Part shown: positions 19,990 to 29,660 of the stretch, piece after piece
How positions within the stretch are numbered: position 1 is the stretch's first letter
Layout of the letters: each line of letters opens with the position of its first letter
Source: Rhodopseudomonas palustris
GTDB taxonomy: Bacteria > Pseudomonadota > Alphaproteobacteria > Rhizobiales > Xanthobacteraceae
Assembly: GCF_013415845.1 (NCBI RefSeq)
Contig: NZ_CP058907.1
Span: forward strand, 3,162,001-3,226,000
Direction of reading: 5' to 3'
Length of the DNA stretch: 64,000 nt
Notes under the pieces: model-generated
The model's input: only the letters and a program-made list of their open reading frames with translations
The model's database searches: none
Told to the model about the DNA's origin: nothing
Program-made: the position numbers and the translations under genes

Positions 19990-20766
19990 TTAGGGGCAGC
20001 CCGCCGCAATCGCAAGGAAATCGGACGCCTTGAGGCTGGCGCCGCCGATCAGCGCGCCATTGACGTGCGGCACCGCCAGCAATTCGCGTGCGTTCGAGGG
20101 CTTCACCGAGCCGCCGTAAAGGATTCGCATCGTCTCGCCCGCCGCACCGAACCGATCGCTCAAAGTCTTGCGGATAAAGCCATGAACTTCCTCGACATCG
20201 GCCGCGGTCGGGGTGCGTCCGGTGCCGATCGCCCAGACCGGCTCGTAGGCCACCACCAGATTCGCCGCGGTCGCGCCGTCCGGCAGCGAGCCGGCCAGCA
20301 TGCCAGCGACCACATCGAGGGTGTGGCCGGCGTCGCGCTCGCCCTGTGTCTCGCCGACGCAGACGATCGCCACCAGCCCGGCGCGCCACACCGCCTGCGC
20401 CTTGGCGCGGACGATCGCGTCGTTTTCGGCATGGTCGGCGCGGCGTTCGGAATGGCCGACGATGATCGCCGCAGCACCGGCATCGGCCAGCATCTCGGCG
20501 GCGATATCGCCGGTGTGGGCGCCAGAGGCATTGGCGTGGCAATCCTGGCCGCCGATCGAGAACGGCAGTGCCTTGCCGGCCTGGGCTTCCGCGACTCGCG
20601 CCGCGAAGCTCGCCACCAGCGTCGCCGGCGGGCAGACCAACAGATCGATGCCCTGCGGCAGGTCCGCGGCGCCTTTCAGCATCGCATCGAGCTCGGCCAC
20701 CGAATCCTTCAGGCCGTTCATCTTCCAGTTTCCAGCAATCAGAGGACGAACGGCGGGGACCGGCAT
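19990..20766 (-). CDS. tpiA: Triosephosphate isomerase
   Basis: A 258-residue TIM barrel interconverting dihydroxyacetone phosphate and glyceraldehyde 3-phosphate. Seen: [15 protein letters not shown] with the catalytic Lys (near residue 14), the electrophilic His in [14 protein letters not shown], the catalytic Glu in [17 protein letters not shown], the loop 6 region, and [12 protein letters not shown]. The start at 20766 ([15 protein letters not shown]) fits the family; longer in-frame starts add unrelated sequence. It heads the tpiA-secG unit and is divergent from ppiD with a 257-bp gap in which I see no further gene. Confidence 0.97.
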   Translation of the reverse strand: MPVPAVRPLIAGNWKMNGLKDSVAELDAMLKGAADLPQGIDLLVCPPATLVASFAARVAEAQAGKALPFSIGGQDCHANASGAHTGDIAAEMLADAGAAAIIVGHSERRADHAENDAIVRAKAQAVWRAGLVAIVCVGETQGERDAGHTLDVVAGMLAGSLPDGATAANLVVAYEPVWAIGTGRTPTAADVEEVHGFIRKTLSDRFGAAGETMRILYGGSVKPSNARELLAVPHVNGALIGGASLKASDFLAIAAGCP

Positions 20767-21023
20767 GAGCACTCTCGCAATAAAGGGTTGAAGCGTTCCG
20801 CTAGCAGAGCCGATTGCGAGACTCAAGGAGACGTGAACGCTGGCGCTGCGGCGATCGGCAGCATCGGCCGCTGCAACGGGATGGCATCTGCAGCAAGCGT
20901 GACATCGGCTGCGGTTGCGACGCCACAGGCGGCACTTTATGATGGATTTTCAAGCCGGCGACGCTAGTTTGCCCCCCGCGCTGACCCAGCGCGGCCGGTT
21001 CCCTCCTGACAAAAAGTGACTCC

Positions 21024-22925
21024 ATGCTCCGAGGAATGCGCAAAGCCTCATCCAACTGGATTGGCAAGACCATCATGACGATCGTGATGGGCGTCCTGAT
21101 CGTCAGCTTCGGAGTCTGGGGTATTGCCGACGTATTCCGCGGCTTCGGCCGGTCTACGCTCGCCAAGATCGGCAGCACCGAAATCTCCACCGAGCAATTC
21201 CGCCAGACCTATAACGACCGTCTGCAGCAGATCGGCCGCCAGTTCGGCCGGCCGCTGACGCCGGATCAGGCGCGCGCGATCGGGATCGATCGCCAGGTGC
21301 TGCAGCAGACGATCGCCGAAGCAGCGCTCGACGAGGACGCGCGCCGGCTCGGGCTCGGCCAGTCCGACGCCGACACCATGAAGTCGATCCTGGAGGATCC
21401 GAACTTCAAGGGCGCCAACGGCCAGTTCGACGCCAATCGCTTCCAGCAGTTGATCCGCCAGTTCGGCTTCACCGAGCAGCGCTACCTGGCCGAGCAGCGC
21501 CGTGTCGCACTCCGCCGCCAGATCGCCGGCAGCCTCACCGCCGGCCTCGAGCCGCCGAAGACGCTGATGCAGGCGCTGAGCCAGTTTCAGAACGAAGAGC
21601 GCGCGATCGACTACCTGAAGCTCACCGACGCGCAGGCCGGCACCATCGCGGCGCCCTCGCCCGCCGACCTCACCACGTTCTACGACTCGCACAAGGCGCA
21701 GTTCCGCGCGCCGGAGTACCGCAAGATCTCGTTCCTGGTGGTGACGCCGGAATCGATCGCGAAGTGGGCCGAGGTGTCCGACGCCGACGCGCAGAAGCTG
21801 TTCGAGCAGCGCAAGGACAAGCTGTCGACGCCTGAGAAGCGCCAGATCCTGCAGATCGTCTTCCCCAGCGTCGAAGAGGCTCAAGCGGCCCGCGCCAAGA
21901 TCGCCAGCGGCACCAGCTTCGCCGACCTCGCCAAGGAGCGCGGCGTCAAGCCGGGCGATCTCGACCTCGGCCTGGTCAGCCAGTCCGAGATGCTCGATCA
22001 GAAGGTCGCCGCAGCCGCGTTCGCGCTGCCGCTGAACGAAGTCAGCCAGCCGGTGCAGGGACAGTTCGGCACCGTGCTGCTCGAAGTCACCAAGATCGAG
22101 CCCGGCAAGCAGCCGGACTACGCCAGCGTGGCGGCCAGCCTGAAGCGCGACCTCGCCCAGGAGCGCGCCCGCAAGCAGGTGCAGGAGCTGCACGACAAGA
22201 TGGAAGACGCCCGCGGCGGCGGCGCCAGCGTGGTCGATGCGGCCAAGCAGCTCGGCCTCACCGCCGTGACGGTCGACGCGATCGACCGTGCCGGCCGCGG
22301 GCCGGACGGCGCGCCGGTGGCGGCGATCCCGCAGGGGCTCGAACTCGCGAACGCCGCCTTCAACAGCGAGCCAGGCGTCGACAACGACGCGATCAGCTTC
22401 CAGAACGGCTACGTCTGGTACGACATCCTCGGCATCACGCCGTCGCATGAGCGGCCGCTCGACGAGGTCAAGGACAAGGTCGAGGCCGGCTGGCGCGCCG
22501 AGCAGGTCACCGAGAAGCTGCGCAAGCTCGCCGCCGAGCTGGTGCAGAAGCTGCAGGGCGGCGCCAAGCTCGCGGACGTCGCACCGACCGGCGTCACCGT
22601 GCAGACGGCCTCCGGCATCAAGCGCGAAGGCGCCGACGCCGGCTTGCCGAACACGGTGGTCGACGCGGTGTTCCGCACCGCCAAGGACGGCGCCGGCCAG
22701 GTTCAGGGCAGCAGCGCCACCGAGTGGTACGTGTTCCGCGTCACCGGCGACACTGTGCCGACTGCCGATCTCAACGCGCCGCAGATGCAGCAGTTGAAGG
22801 ACAATCTGGTGCAGCGACTGCGCGACGAACAGGTCGGCGAGTACATCGCCTGGCTGGAGAAGGACATCGGCACCAAGGTCAATCAGGAAGCGGTGGCGCA
22901 GGCAACGGGGGCGGCGGCGAACTGA
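21024..22925 (+). CDS. ppiD: Peptidyl-prolyl cis-trans isomerase PpiD-like (SurA N-terminal domain protein)
   Basis: A 633-residue membrane-anchored periplasmic chaperone associated with the Sec exit. Seen: one N-terminal membrane segment (IGKTIMTIVMGVLIVSFGVW, about 13-32), a SurA-type N-terminal chaperone domain (FRQTYNDRLQQIGRQFGR), and a parvulin domain near 260-355 (KRQILQIVFPSVEEAQAARA, then DLGLVSQSEM). A degenerate second C-terminal half ends in EKDIGTKVNQEAV. Length is typical of PpiD. It is followed after 36 bp by trpD, as in other Rhizobiales. Confidence 0.93.
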   Translation: MLRGMRKASSNWIGKTIMTIVMGVLIVSFGVWGIADVFRGFGRSTLAKIGSTEISTEQFRQTYNDRLQQIGRQFGRPLTPDQARAIGIDRQVLQQTIAEAALDEDARRLGLGQSDADTMKSILEDPNFKGANGQFDANRFQQLIRQFGFTEQRYLAEQRRVALRRQIAGSLTAGLEPPKTLMQALSQFQNEERAIDYLKLTDAQAGTIAAPSPADLTTFYDSHKAQFRAPEYRKISFLVVTPESIAKWAEVSDADAQKLFEQRKDKLSTPEKRQILQIVFPSVEEAQAARAKIASGTSFADLAKERGVKPGDLDLGLVSQSEMLDQKVAAAAFALPLNEVSQPVQGQFGTVLLEVTKIEPGKQPDYASVAASLKRDLAQERARKQVQELHDKMEDARGGGASVVDAAKQLGLTAVTVDAIDRAGRGPDGAPVAAIPQGLELANAAFNSEPGVDNDAISFQNGYVWYDILGITPSHERPLDEVKDKVEAGWRAEQVTEKLRKLAAELVQKLQGGAKLADVAPTGVTVQTASGIKREGADAGLPNTVVDAVFRTAKDGAGQVQGSSATEWYVFRVTGDTVPTADLNAPQMQQLKDNLVQRLRDEQVGEYIAWLEKDIGTKVNQEAVAQATGAAAN

Positions 22926-22961
22926 TGGCGCGATGCCGCGGTTCAGTTGCCGAAGGGGACA

Positions 22962-23978
22962 ATGGTTGATTTCAAATCGATTATCGCAAAGGTCGCGACC
23001 GGCGCGACGCTGACGCGCGACGAAGCCACCGACGCTTTCGACGCAATGATGTCCGGCGACGCGACGCCGTCGCAGATGGGCGCACTGCTGATGGGCCTCC
23101 GGGTCCGCGGCGAAACCGTCGACGAGATCACCGGCGCGGTGACGACGATGCGCGCCAAGATGCTGCCCGTCACCGCGCCAGCGGACGCGGTCGACATCGT
23201 CGGCACCGGCGGTGACGGCTCCGGCTCGGTCAACGTGTCGACCTGCGCGTCGTTCGTGGTCGCCGGCTGCGGCGTCACCGTCGCCAAGCACGGCAACCGC
23301 GCGCTGTCGTCGAAATCCGGCGCCGCCGACGTGCTCGCCGCGCTCGGCGTCAAGATCGACATCACGCCCGAGCAGGTCGGCCGCTGCGTCAACGAAGCCG
23401 GCATCGGCTTCATGTTCGCGCCGACGCATCATCCGGCGATGAAGAACGTCGGCCCGACCCGGGTCGAACTTGCGACCCGCACAATCTTCAATCTGCTCGG
23501 ACCGCTGTCCAACCCGGCCGGCGTCAAGCGCCAGATGATCGGCGTGTTCTCGCGGCAATGGGTGCAGCCGCTCGCGCAGGTGCTGAAGAACCTCGGCTCC
23601 GAAGCGGTCTGGGTGGTGCACGGTTCCGACGGCCTCGACGAAATCACGCTGTCCGGCACCACCGCGGTCGCCGAGCTGAAGAACGGCGAGATCACCAGCT
23701 TCGAGATCAGCCCCGAGGACGCCGGCCTGCCCCGCGCGCCTGCCGACGCGCTGAAGGGCGGCGACGCCCAGGCCAATGCGGTGGCACTGCGCGCGGTGCT
23801 GGAAGGCATGCCGGGGCCGTATCGTGACGTCGCCCTGCTCAACGCTGCCGCGACGCTGGTCGTCGCCGGTAAGGCCCGCGACCTGAAGGAAGGCGTCGCG
23901 CTCGGCACCCAGTCGATCGACAGCGGCGCCGCCGAAGCGCGACTGAAGAAGCTGATCGCGGTGTCTGCGGCGGCCTAG
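22962..23978 (+). CDS. trpD: Anthranilate phosphoribosyltransferase
   Basis: A 338-residue enzyme of tryptophan synthesis joining anthranilate and PRPP. Seen: the N-terminal helical domain ([21 protein letters not shown]), the PRPP loop [55 protein letters not shown] with the catalytic-region His pair, and [13 protein letters not shown]. The ATG at 22962 is preceded by AGGGGAC and fits the family start. No trpG precedes it; rhizobial relatives usually have a fused TrpEG elsewhere. trpC follows after a palindromic repeat. Confidence 0.97.
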   Translation: MVDFKSIIAKVATGATLTRDEATDAFDAMMSGDATPSQMGALLMGLRVRGETVDEITGAVTTMRAKMLPVTAPADAVDIVGTGGDGSGSVNVSTCASFVVAGCGVTVAKHGNRALSSKSGAADVLAALGVKIDITPEQVGRCVNEAGIGFMFAPTHHPAMKNVGPTRVELATRTIFNLLGPLSNPAGVKRQMIGVFSRQWVQPLAQVLKNLGSEAVWVVHGSDGLDEITLSGTTAVAELKNGEITSFEISPEDAGLPRAPADALKGGDAQANAVALRAVLEGMPGPYRDVALLNAAATLVVAGKARDLKEGVALGTQSIDSGAAEARLKKLIAVSAAA

Positions 23979-23979
23979 T

Positions 23980-24069
23980 CGTCATGCCCGGCCTCGTCCC
24001 GGCCATCCACGTCTTGGGCCAGGCGACGCGCTGGAGACGTGGATGGCCGGGACAAGCTCGGCCATGACG
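23980..24069. repeat. Intergenic palindromic repeat, family B
   Basis: CGTCATGCCCGGCCTCGTC at the left is complementary to the right end AAGCTCGGCCATGACG, with internal arms GGCCATCCACGTCT and AGACGTGGATGGCC. It fills the trpD-trpC gap and overlaps the nearest upstream in-frame ATG candidates of trpC, which argues for the later GTG start. Confidence 0.88.
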
Positions 24070-24108
24070 GAGTACAAACGCAGCTTCACTCGAACTGGAC
24101 GAGCCATC

Positions 24109-24930
24109 GTGTCCGACATCCTGACCAAGATCGAAGCCTACAAGCGCGAGGAGATCGCGGCCGCCAAGCGCGCGCGCCCGCTTGCGGCGATCGAGGCGAT
24201 CGCCCGTGAAGCATCGCCGCCGCGCGGCTTCGTTAAGGCGCTGCGCGCCAAGCACGCGGCCGGCGACTACGGGCTGATTGCCGAGATCAAGAAGGCCTCG
24301 CCGTCGAAGGGCCTGATCCGCGCCGACTTCGATCCGCCAGCGCTGGCTCGCGCCTATGAGGCCGGCGGCGCGGCGTGCCTGTCGGTGTTGACCGATACGC
24401 CGTCGTTCCAGGGCAGCCTCGATTATCTCGTCGCCGCGCGCGCGGCGGTGTCGCTGCCGGCGCTGCGCAAGGATTTCATGTACGATACCTATCAGGTGGT
24501 CGAAGCGCGCGCTCACGGCGCCGACTGCATCCTGATCATCATGGCGGCGCTCGATGACGCCGAAGCCAAGGACATCGAGGACGCCGCGTTCGACCTCGGC
24601 ATGGACGTGCTGCTCGAAGTGCACGATGCCCCCGAACTCGAGCGTGCGCTGAAGCTGAGGTCGCCGATGGTCGGCGTCAACAATCGTAATCTGCGTACCT
24701 TCGAGGTGACGCTGGCAACCAGCGAGGCGCTGGCGCCGCTGATCCCGAACGACCGCCTGATGGTCGGCGAGAGCGGCATCTTCACGCCCGCCGATCTCGC
24801 CCGCCTCGCCCGCGTCGGCATGTCGACCTTCCTGGTCGGCGAAAGCCTGATGCGGCAGCAAGACGTCACCGCCGCCACCCGCGCGCTACTGACGCGTCAA
24901 ACGACGCCGCAGCAGACCGGGACTAATTAG
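24109..24930 (+). CDS. trpC: Indole-3-glycerol phosphate synthase
   Basis: A 273-residue TIM-barrel enzyme converting carboxyphenylaminodeoxyribulose 5-phosphate to indole-3-glycerol phosphate. Seen: [18 protein letters not shown] at the start, [18 protein letters not shown] with the catalytic Lys, [43 protein letters not shown] and [13 protein letters not shown]. The GTG at 24109 ([12 protein letters not shown]) is chosen; upstream ATGs at 24043 and 24064 lie inside the family B repeat. Monofunctional, without a trpF fusion. moaC follows after another repeat. Confidence 0.96.
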   Translation: MSDILTKIEAYKREEIAAAKRARPLAAIEAIAREASPPRGFVKALRAKHAAGDYGLIAEIKKASPSKGLIRADFDPPALARAYEAGGAACLSVLTDTPSFQGSLDYLVAARAAVSLPALRKDFMYDTYQVVEARAHGADCILIIMAALDDAEAKDIEDAAFDLGMDVLLEVHDAPELERALKLRSPMVGVNNRNLRTFEVTLATSEALAPLIPNDRLMVGESGIFTPADLARLARVGMSTFLVGESLMRQQDVTAATRALLTRQTTPQQTGTN

Positions 24931-24957
24931 TGACAATCCCTGCGCCACGCCTCGGCC

Positions 24958-25132
24958 TTCACCCTCCCCTTGAGGGGGAGGGTCGGCACGGGGCGCGCAT
25001 CGCGCGGCCCGTGACGGGGTGGGGTGACAGCCTCTCGATCACGACGAGCCGCGCCGCAAAGGCGTCACGCGCGGCCTCACCCCACCCCGGACGGCTGCGC
25101 CGTCCGACCCTCCCCCTCCAGGGGAGGGTGAA
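24958..25132. repeat. Long intergenic palindromic repeat, family C
   Basis: The left end TTCACCCTCCCCTTGAGGGG is mirrored by CCAGGGGAGGGTGAA at the right end. GAGGGTCGGCAC pairs with the GTCCGACCCTC region, and GACGGGGTGGGGTGA with TCACCCCACCCC. The whole 175-bp element fills the trpC-moaC gap. It is distinct from families A and B and resembles the large GGGAGGGTG-ended palindromes widespread in Rhizobiales and Caulobacterales. Confidence 0.88.
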
Positions 25133-25176
25133 CGCGTGCTGCGATCGCTCTCTCCTCCTCATTGCGAGGCCTTCCC

Positions 25177-25698
25177 GTGGCTAAAAAGTCCACCACGCGC
25201 GCCGCAACCACCCCCGCCCTCACCCATATCGGCGCCAGCGGCGAAGCGCGGATGGTGGACGTGTCGGAAAAACCGGCCACCGAACGCGTCGCGGTCGCCG
25301 AAGGCCGCGTGGTGATGAAGAAGGCGACGCTGGAGCTGATCCTCAGCGGCGACGCCAAGAAAGGCGACGTGCTCGGCACTGCGCGCGTCGCCGGGATCAT
25401 GGCGGCGAAGCGCACCGCCGATCTGATCCCGCTGTGCCATCCGCTGGCGTTGTCGAAGGTCACGCTCGACATCACGCCGGACGCCAAGCTGCCCGGCTGC
25501 ATCGTCCGCGCCACCGTCAAGGTCACCGGCCCGACCGGCGTGGAGATGGAAGCGCTAACCGCAGTTTCAGTCGCCTGCCTGACGATCTACGACATGATCA
25601 AGGCTGCTGAGCGCGGCGTCCGGATCGAAGGCATCCACCTGATCGCCAAGACCGGCGGCAAATCGGGCGACTACGTCGCGAGCGCGAGCCGAAAATGA
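25177..25698 (+). CDS. moaC: Cyclic pyranopterin monophosphate synthase accessory protein MoaC
   Basis: A 173-residue enzyme that, with MoaA, makes cyclic pyranopterin monophosphate, the first molybdenum cofactor intermediate. Seen: [20 protein letters not shown], the [20 protein letters not shown] helix, [13 protein letters not shown] with conserved Cys-His, [20 protein letters not shown] and the [10 protein letters not shown] phosphate-binding end. The GTG at 25177 (MAKKSTTR) is taken as the start. The family C repeat lies just upstream. Its usual partner glp (moeA) is nearly 8 kb downstream rather than adjacent. Confidence 0.96.
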   Translation: MAKKSTTRAATTPALTHIGASGEARMVDVSEKPATERVAVAEGRVVMKKATLELILSGDAKKGDVLGTARVAGIMAAKRTADLIPLCHPLALSKVTLDITPDAKLPGCIVRATVKVTGPTGVEMEALTAVSVACLTIYDMIKAAERGVRIEGIHLIAKTGGKSGDYVASASRK

Positions 25699-25735
25699 GC
25701 TAGCATCGGGGAGCCCTCGAACGTCAGGCCCCCCA

Positions 25736-28294
25736 ATGTCCGCCGAGCTCGCCTCTGCCTCCGACACCATCTCCGGCCTCAGCGAGCGCGAGGCCGCCGC
25801 CCGGCTCGCCAGCGAGGGCTACAACGAGCTGCCAAGCCCTGATCGCCGCACGCTGCTCGGCATCGTGCTGGAGGTGGTGCGCGAGCCGATGCTGGCGCTG
25901 CTGCTCGGCGGCGGCGTGGTCTACATGGCGCTCGGCGATCTGAAGGAAGCGATCATCCTGCTGATCTTCGCCACGCTGTCGGTGGTGATCACGGTGGTGC
26001 AGGAAGCACGCACCGAACGTGTGCTGGAGACGCTGCGCGATCTCACCAGCCCGCGTGCCCTGGTGATCCGCGACGGCATCCGCAAACGCATTGCGGGGCG
26101 CGAAGTGGCGCGCGGCGATGTCATGGTGTTGTCGGAGGGTGACCGCGTCGCCGCTGACGCGGTGTTGCTGCAGGCCGACGATCTCTTGGTCGACGAGTCG
26201 CTGCTCACCGGCGAGTCGGTGCCGGTGCGCAAGCTCTCTCGCGGCGAAGCCGACGCCACCACACTGCGCCGGCCCGGCGGCGACGATCAGCCGGCGGTGT
26301 ACTCCGGCTCGCTGGTGGTACGCGGCGGCGGCCTCGCCGAGGTCGTCGCCACCGGCCCCCGCAGCGAGATCGGCAAGATCGGCCAGGCGCTCGGCTCGTT
26401 GCAAACCGAAGCGCCGCGTCTGCAAATCCAAACCCGCGCGGTGGTGCGGACCTTCGGCTTGATCGCCGCCGGCTTCACGGCGCTGGTCGTCGTGCTCTAC
26501 GGCACGCTGCGCGACGGCTGGCTCGACGCCGTACTGGCCGGCATCACCGTCGGCATGTCGATGCTGCCGGAGGAATTTCCGGTGGTGCTGACGGTGTTCA
26601 TGGCGATGGGCGCCTGGCGGATCTCGCAGGCCCGGGTACTGACGCGGCGCGCCGCCGCGATCGAGGCACTCGGCTCCGCGACCGTGCTGTGCACCGACAA
26701 GACCGGCACGCTGACCGAGAACCGGATGTCGGTCGCCGAACTGCGTCTGACCTCCGGCGAGATGTTCCGGCCGCGCGAGGGCGGCGCGCTGCCGGTTGGA
26801 TTTGCGACCCTGCTCGAGACCGGCCTGCTCGCAGCTGCGCCGGATCCGTTCGATCCGATGGATCAGGCGCTGCACCGTTTGGCCGGCGATCATCTGCCCG
26901 GAGGTAGCGGCGACCGCACCCTGGTGCACAGCTATGGGCTGCGCCGTGATCTTCTCGCCATGACCCAGGTATGGCGCGACACCGATGATCGTTCAGACTA
27001 CGTCGTCGCGGCCAAAGGCGCGCCAGAAGCGATCGCACGGATGTGCGAGCTCGACGATGCCGCGTTGGGCGCGCTGTCGGGCACTGTCGATGCGATGGCG
27101 ACCGAGGGACTGCGCGTACTCGGAGTCGCCCGCGCCTCGCATCCCGATCAGGATTGGCCGGCAACCCAGCTCGGCTTCCACTTCGAGTTTCTTGGGCTGG
27201 TCGGCCTTGCCGATCCGTTGCGCGCCGCGGTTCCCGCCGCGGTCGCCGATTGCCGCGCCGCTGGCATCCGTGTGGTGATGATCACCGGGGACTATCCTGC
27301 GACCGCGCAGGCGATCGCCCGTCAAGCGGGGATCGACGGGGAAACATGCGTCACCGGCGAGGAGATCGCCGCACTTGATGACGCCGCGCTCGCCGAGCGG
27401 TTGCGCCGCGCCACAGTGTTTGCGCGGATCATGCCAGAGCAGAAGCTACGGATCGTACAGGCGCTCAAGGCCGACGGCGAAGTCGTGGCGATGACCGGCG
27501 ACGGCGTCAACGACGCACCGTCGCTGAAGGCGGCGCATATCGGCATCGCGATGGGGGGACGCGGCACCGACGTGGCGCGCGAGGCTTCCGCGATCGTGCT
27601 GCTCGACGACGACTTCGCCTCGATCGTCAAAGCGGTCCGGCTCGGCCGGCGGATCTACGACAATCTGGTCAAGGCGATGGGCTTCATCTTCGCGGTCCAC
27701 GTGCCGATCGCCGGGCTGGCGCTGCTGCCGCTGCTGTTCGGCCTCCCGATCCTGCTCGGGCCGATCCACATCGCGTTCCTGGAGATGATCATCGATCCGG
27801 TGTGCTCGATCGTATTCGAAGCCGAGACCGCCGAGGACGACGCGATGCGCCGCCCGCCCCGCGATCCCGAACAGCCACTGTTCAGCCGGGCGCTGATCGT
27901 GTGGGGCATGTTGCAAGGGCTCTTGGTGTTCCTGCTGGTCGCCGGCGTGTTCGTGATTGGCCAGATGCGCGCGATGCCGGATACCGAGCTGCGCGCGCTG
28001 ACGTTCTTTGCGCTGGTGCTGAGTTTCGTCGGACTGATCTTCGTCAACCGCTCGTTCAGCGCCTCGCTGCTGACGGCGCTGCGGCGGCCCAACGCCATGC
28101 TGGCGGGGATGCTCGGTATCGTCGCGGTGGTGCTGATCGCCAGCTTGGCGTGGCCCTGGCTGCGCGATCTGTTCCGCTTCGGCCCGCTGCATCCGGACGA
28201 TCTCGGCCTCACCGCGGCCGCGGCGCTGGTGGTGCTGATCGTACTGGAGCTGGTCAAGCCGCTGTGGCGGAAGATGATGCGGCAACCGGGATAG
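25736..28294 (+). CDS. Cation-transporting P-type ATPase, divergent PEEFP subfamily
   Basis: An 852-residue ATP-driven cation pump. Seen: N-terminal cation_ATPase_N domain (about 12-50), actuator motif LLTGES (156-161), membrane helix 4 with MLPEEFPVVL (276-285), phosphorylation site CTDKTGTLTEN with Asp321, nucleotide-binding KGAPEAI, and the hinge MTGDGVNDAPSLKAAHIGIAMG, then six C-terminal helices. Classic Ca2+ pumps have PEGLP in helix 4; here it is PEEFP, so the ion is uncertain. No heavy-metal CxxC domain is present. Starts 37 bp after moaC and may be read from the same transcript. Confidence 0.92.
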   Translation: MSAELASASDTISGLSEREAAARLASEGYNELPSPDRRTLLGIVLEVVREPMLALLLGGGVVYMALGDLKEAIILLIFATLSVVITVVQEARTERVLETLRDLTSPRALVIRDGIRKRIAGREVARGDVMVLSEGDRVAADAVLLQADDLLVDESLLTGESVPVRKLSRGEADATTLRRPGGDDQPAVYSGSLVVRGGGLAEVVATGPRSEIGKIGQALGSLQTEAPRLQIQTRAVVRTFGLIAAGFTALVVVLYGTLRDGWLDAVLAGITVGMSMLPEEFPVVLTVFMAMGAWRISQARVLTRRAAAIEALGSATVLCTDKTGTLTENRMSVAELRLTSGEMFRPREGGALPVGFATLLETGLLAAAPDPFDPMDQALHRLAGDHLPGGSGDRTLVHSYGLRRDLLAMTQVWRDTDDRSDYVVAAKGAPEAIARMCELDDAALGALSGTVDAMATEGLRVLGVARASHPDQDWPATQLGFHFEFLGLVGLADPLRAAVPAAVADCRAAGIRVVMITGDYPATAQAIARQAGIDGETCVTGEEIAALDDAALAERLRRATVFARIMPEQKLRIVQALKADGEVVAMTGDGVNDAPSLKAAHIGIAMGGRGTDVAREASAIVLLDDDFASIVKAVRLGRRIYDNLVKAMGFIFAVHVPIAGLALLPLLFGLPILLGPIHIAFLEMIIDPVCSIVFEAETAEDDAMRRPPRDPEQPLFSRALIVWGMLQGLLVFLLVAGVFVIGQMRAMPDTELRALTFFALVLSFVGLIFVNRSFSASLLTALRRPNAMLAGMLGIVAVVLIASLAWPWLRDLFRFGPLHPDDLGLTAAAALVVLIVLELVKPLWRKMMRQPG

Positions 28295-28330
28295 CACCGG
28301 CCGCCGCATCGCGGGACGCGCCCGGCGTCG

Positions 28331-28531
28331 TTACGTGAACGCGTAGTCCGCGGCCTGCCGGTCGATCACGAACCGGCTGGTGTTGGCGCAGTCTTCGCAG
28401 CGATAGATGTGGCGCTCGAACTCAACCCTGCGTCCGACCGGCCGTGGCTCGACGCGCACGAGCCGCATGGTCGCGCCGCACTCCGGGCAGCGGGACGGGT
28501 CGAAACTGGTTGATACGTGGCGCCAGACCAT
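28331..28531 (-). CDS. Small zinc-ribbon-like hypothetical protein
   Basis: A 66-residue protein with two Cys-x2-Cys pairs, RCPECG (Cys15, Cys18) and YRCEDC (Cys45, Cys48), spaced as in a zinc ribbon. The basic middle (VEPRPVGRRVEFERH) is compatible with nucleic-acid binding, but function is unknown. The ATG at 28531 has a strong GGAGGAGG site. Its 5' part overlaps the end of the neighbouring gene (28422-28898) by 110 bp in a different frame, so the two are probably translationally linked. It converges with the ATPase gene. Confidence 0.65.
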   Translation of the reverse strand: MVWRHVSTSFDPSRCPECGATMRLVRVEPRPVGRRVEFERHIYRCEDCANTSRFVIDRQAADYAFT

Positions 28532-28898
28532 AATGCCTCCTCCGTGATGGCCGGTCATCTTCGGACAGATCATGCTGAGCGGCGCGGTCGCCGCTCAGCC
28601 GGATCGAGGCCCCGCCTTTCGGCGGCGGATCGTCGTCATCGAGCCGTTGCAGCGCGTCGAGGATCGCGCGCAGCGGCACCGGATTGCGGTGGCCTGGCGC
28701 GAGACGCAACCACGGCTGCTGCTCGACGGCATTGGCGTCGGACGCCCATGAGGACAGGATGGCCCGCTTGTCCGCAGTGGACAGCGCGTCATCGCGCAGT
28801 ACCTGGTCGGGATGATCATAGACCGTCGCGGACGGTCTCAAGGCCGTGACGCTCGGAGCGCCAGGCGAATAGGTACGTTCGAAGTTGGTAGATCGCAT
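28422..28898 (-). CDS. Hypothetical protein of a Rhizobiales family (SWASDA motif)
   Basis: A 158-residue protein. The first part carries SATVYDHPDQVLRDDALSTA and ADKRAILSSWASDANAVE, which I recognise as a small uncharacterised Rhizobiales family. It is followed by PVPLRAILDALQRLDD and the tail PPPKGGASIRLSGDR. The ATG at 28898 is preceded by GGGAGGACC. The last 36 or so codons run through the start of the zinc-ribbon gene in another frame and look unconstrained (Arg/Ala-rich), so the true end or a frameshift is uncertain. Function unknown. Confidence 0.6.
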   Translation of the reverse strand: MRSTNFERTYSPGAPSVTALRPSATVYDHPDQVLRDDALSTADKRAILSSWASDANAVEQQPWLRLAPGHRNPVPLRAILDALQRLDDDDPPPKGGASIRLSGDRAAQHDLSEDDRPSRRRHYGLAPRINQFRPVPLPGVRRDHAARARRATAGRTQG

Positions 28899-29135
28899 CG
28901 TGGTCCTCCCGAATTCCTCCTTCCAAACCGGGACGGCCGATGACTTGGACACGGCGTTCTCGTTTTCAAGACGCCGCGCGAAAAAACTTCGCCCCCCTCC
29001 ACAGGACTACCACCCTGCCCCTTGACGGCGGCGCAACCGCGCCCAAATCGAAAGCGCACCCGCACCACGCGGGCGACTTCCAGATCACAACTAACAGTAT
29101 CGAGGACATTCAAGACTGAGTACGAGGAGGCATCC

Positions 29136-29636
29136 ATGAACATGCGCGACATCATCCCCTGGGGCCGGACCAATCACCCCGCAACCCGCTCGTTCGAAGG
29201 CGACCCGTTCCTGTCGCTGCACCGCGAGATGAATCGGCTGTTCGACGACGTATTTCGCGGCTTCGATCTGCCGGCCCGTGCCGGCACTCTGGCGCCGTTC
29301 AGCACCGGCTGGCCGAAGCTCGAAATCACCGATGGCGACAAGGAACTGAAAATCGCCGCCGAAGTGCCGGGCCTCGAAGAGAAGGACATCGAGGTCCTGC
29401 TCGACGACGGTACACTGACGATCCGTGGCGAGAAGACGTCGTCGACCGAAGCCAAGGACAAGCAGTTCAGCGAGCACTTCTACGGCAAGTTCGAACGCCG
29501 GATTCCGCTGGATGTCGCGGTCGCGGCCGATCAGGTCAGTGCCAGCTTCAAGAACGGCGTCCTGACGGTCACGCTGCCGAAGGCGGAACCGTCACCCTCG
29601 ACGGCGAAACGCATCGAGATCCAGAAGACGAACTAA
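29136..29636 (+). CDS. Hsp20/alpha-crystallin family small heat shock protein
   Basis: A 166-residue ATP-independent holdase. Seen: an N-terminal arm with DPFLSLHREMNRLFDDVFRG, the alpha-crystallin domain (about 62-155) with PKLEITDGDKELKIAAEVPG, DDGTLTIRGEKTS, FYGKFERRIPLD and the closing ASFKNGVLTVTLPKAE signature, and a short C-terminal extension. This is the class that acts outside the IbpA type. The ATG at 29136 follows GAGGAGG. It is divergent from the two small genes, with a 237-bp gap; a partial sigma-32-like match there is too weak to call. Confidence 0.95.
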   Translation: MNMRDIIPWGRTNHPATRSFEGDPFLSLHREMNRLFDDVFRGFDLPARAGTLAPFSTGWPKLEITDGDKELKIAAEVPGLEEKDIEVLLDDGTLTIRGEKTSSTEAKDKQFSEHFYGKFERRIPLDVAVAADQVSASFKNGVLTVTLPKAEPSPSTAKRIEIQKTN

Positions 29637-29660
29637 TAACGCGCCGTTAATCATCCCTCG

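Noticed and set aside
21048..23621. An 857-codon open frame on the minus strand opposite ppiD and trpD
   Set aside because: High GC leaves the antisense frame open by chance; its translation is low-complexity Arg/Gly/His-rich and matches nothing, while both plus-strand genes are textbook families.
24043..24111. Upstream ATG starts for trpC at 24043 and 24064
   Set aside because: Both lie inside the family B palindromic repeat and add residues not seen in TrpC; the GTG at 24109 gives the family N-terminus.
24958..25132. Possible CRISPR or tandem repeat
   Set aside because: The repeats are inverted, not direct, and there are no regularly spaced spacers; it is a single large palindrome.
29021..29050. 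CTTG-N17-CCCAAAT resembling a sigma-32 promoter before hsp20
   Set aside because: The -10 part has at least two mismatches to the alphaproteobacterial heat shock consensus. I also saw no ROSE-type thermometer pattern near the ribosome site.
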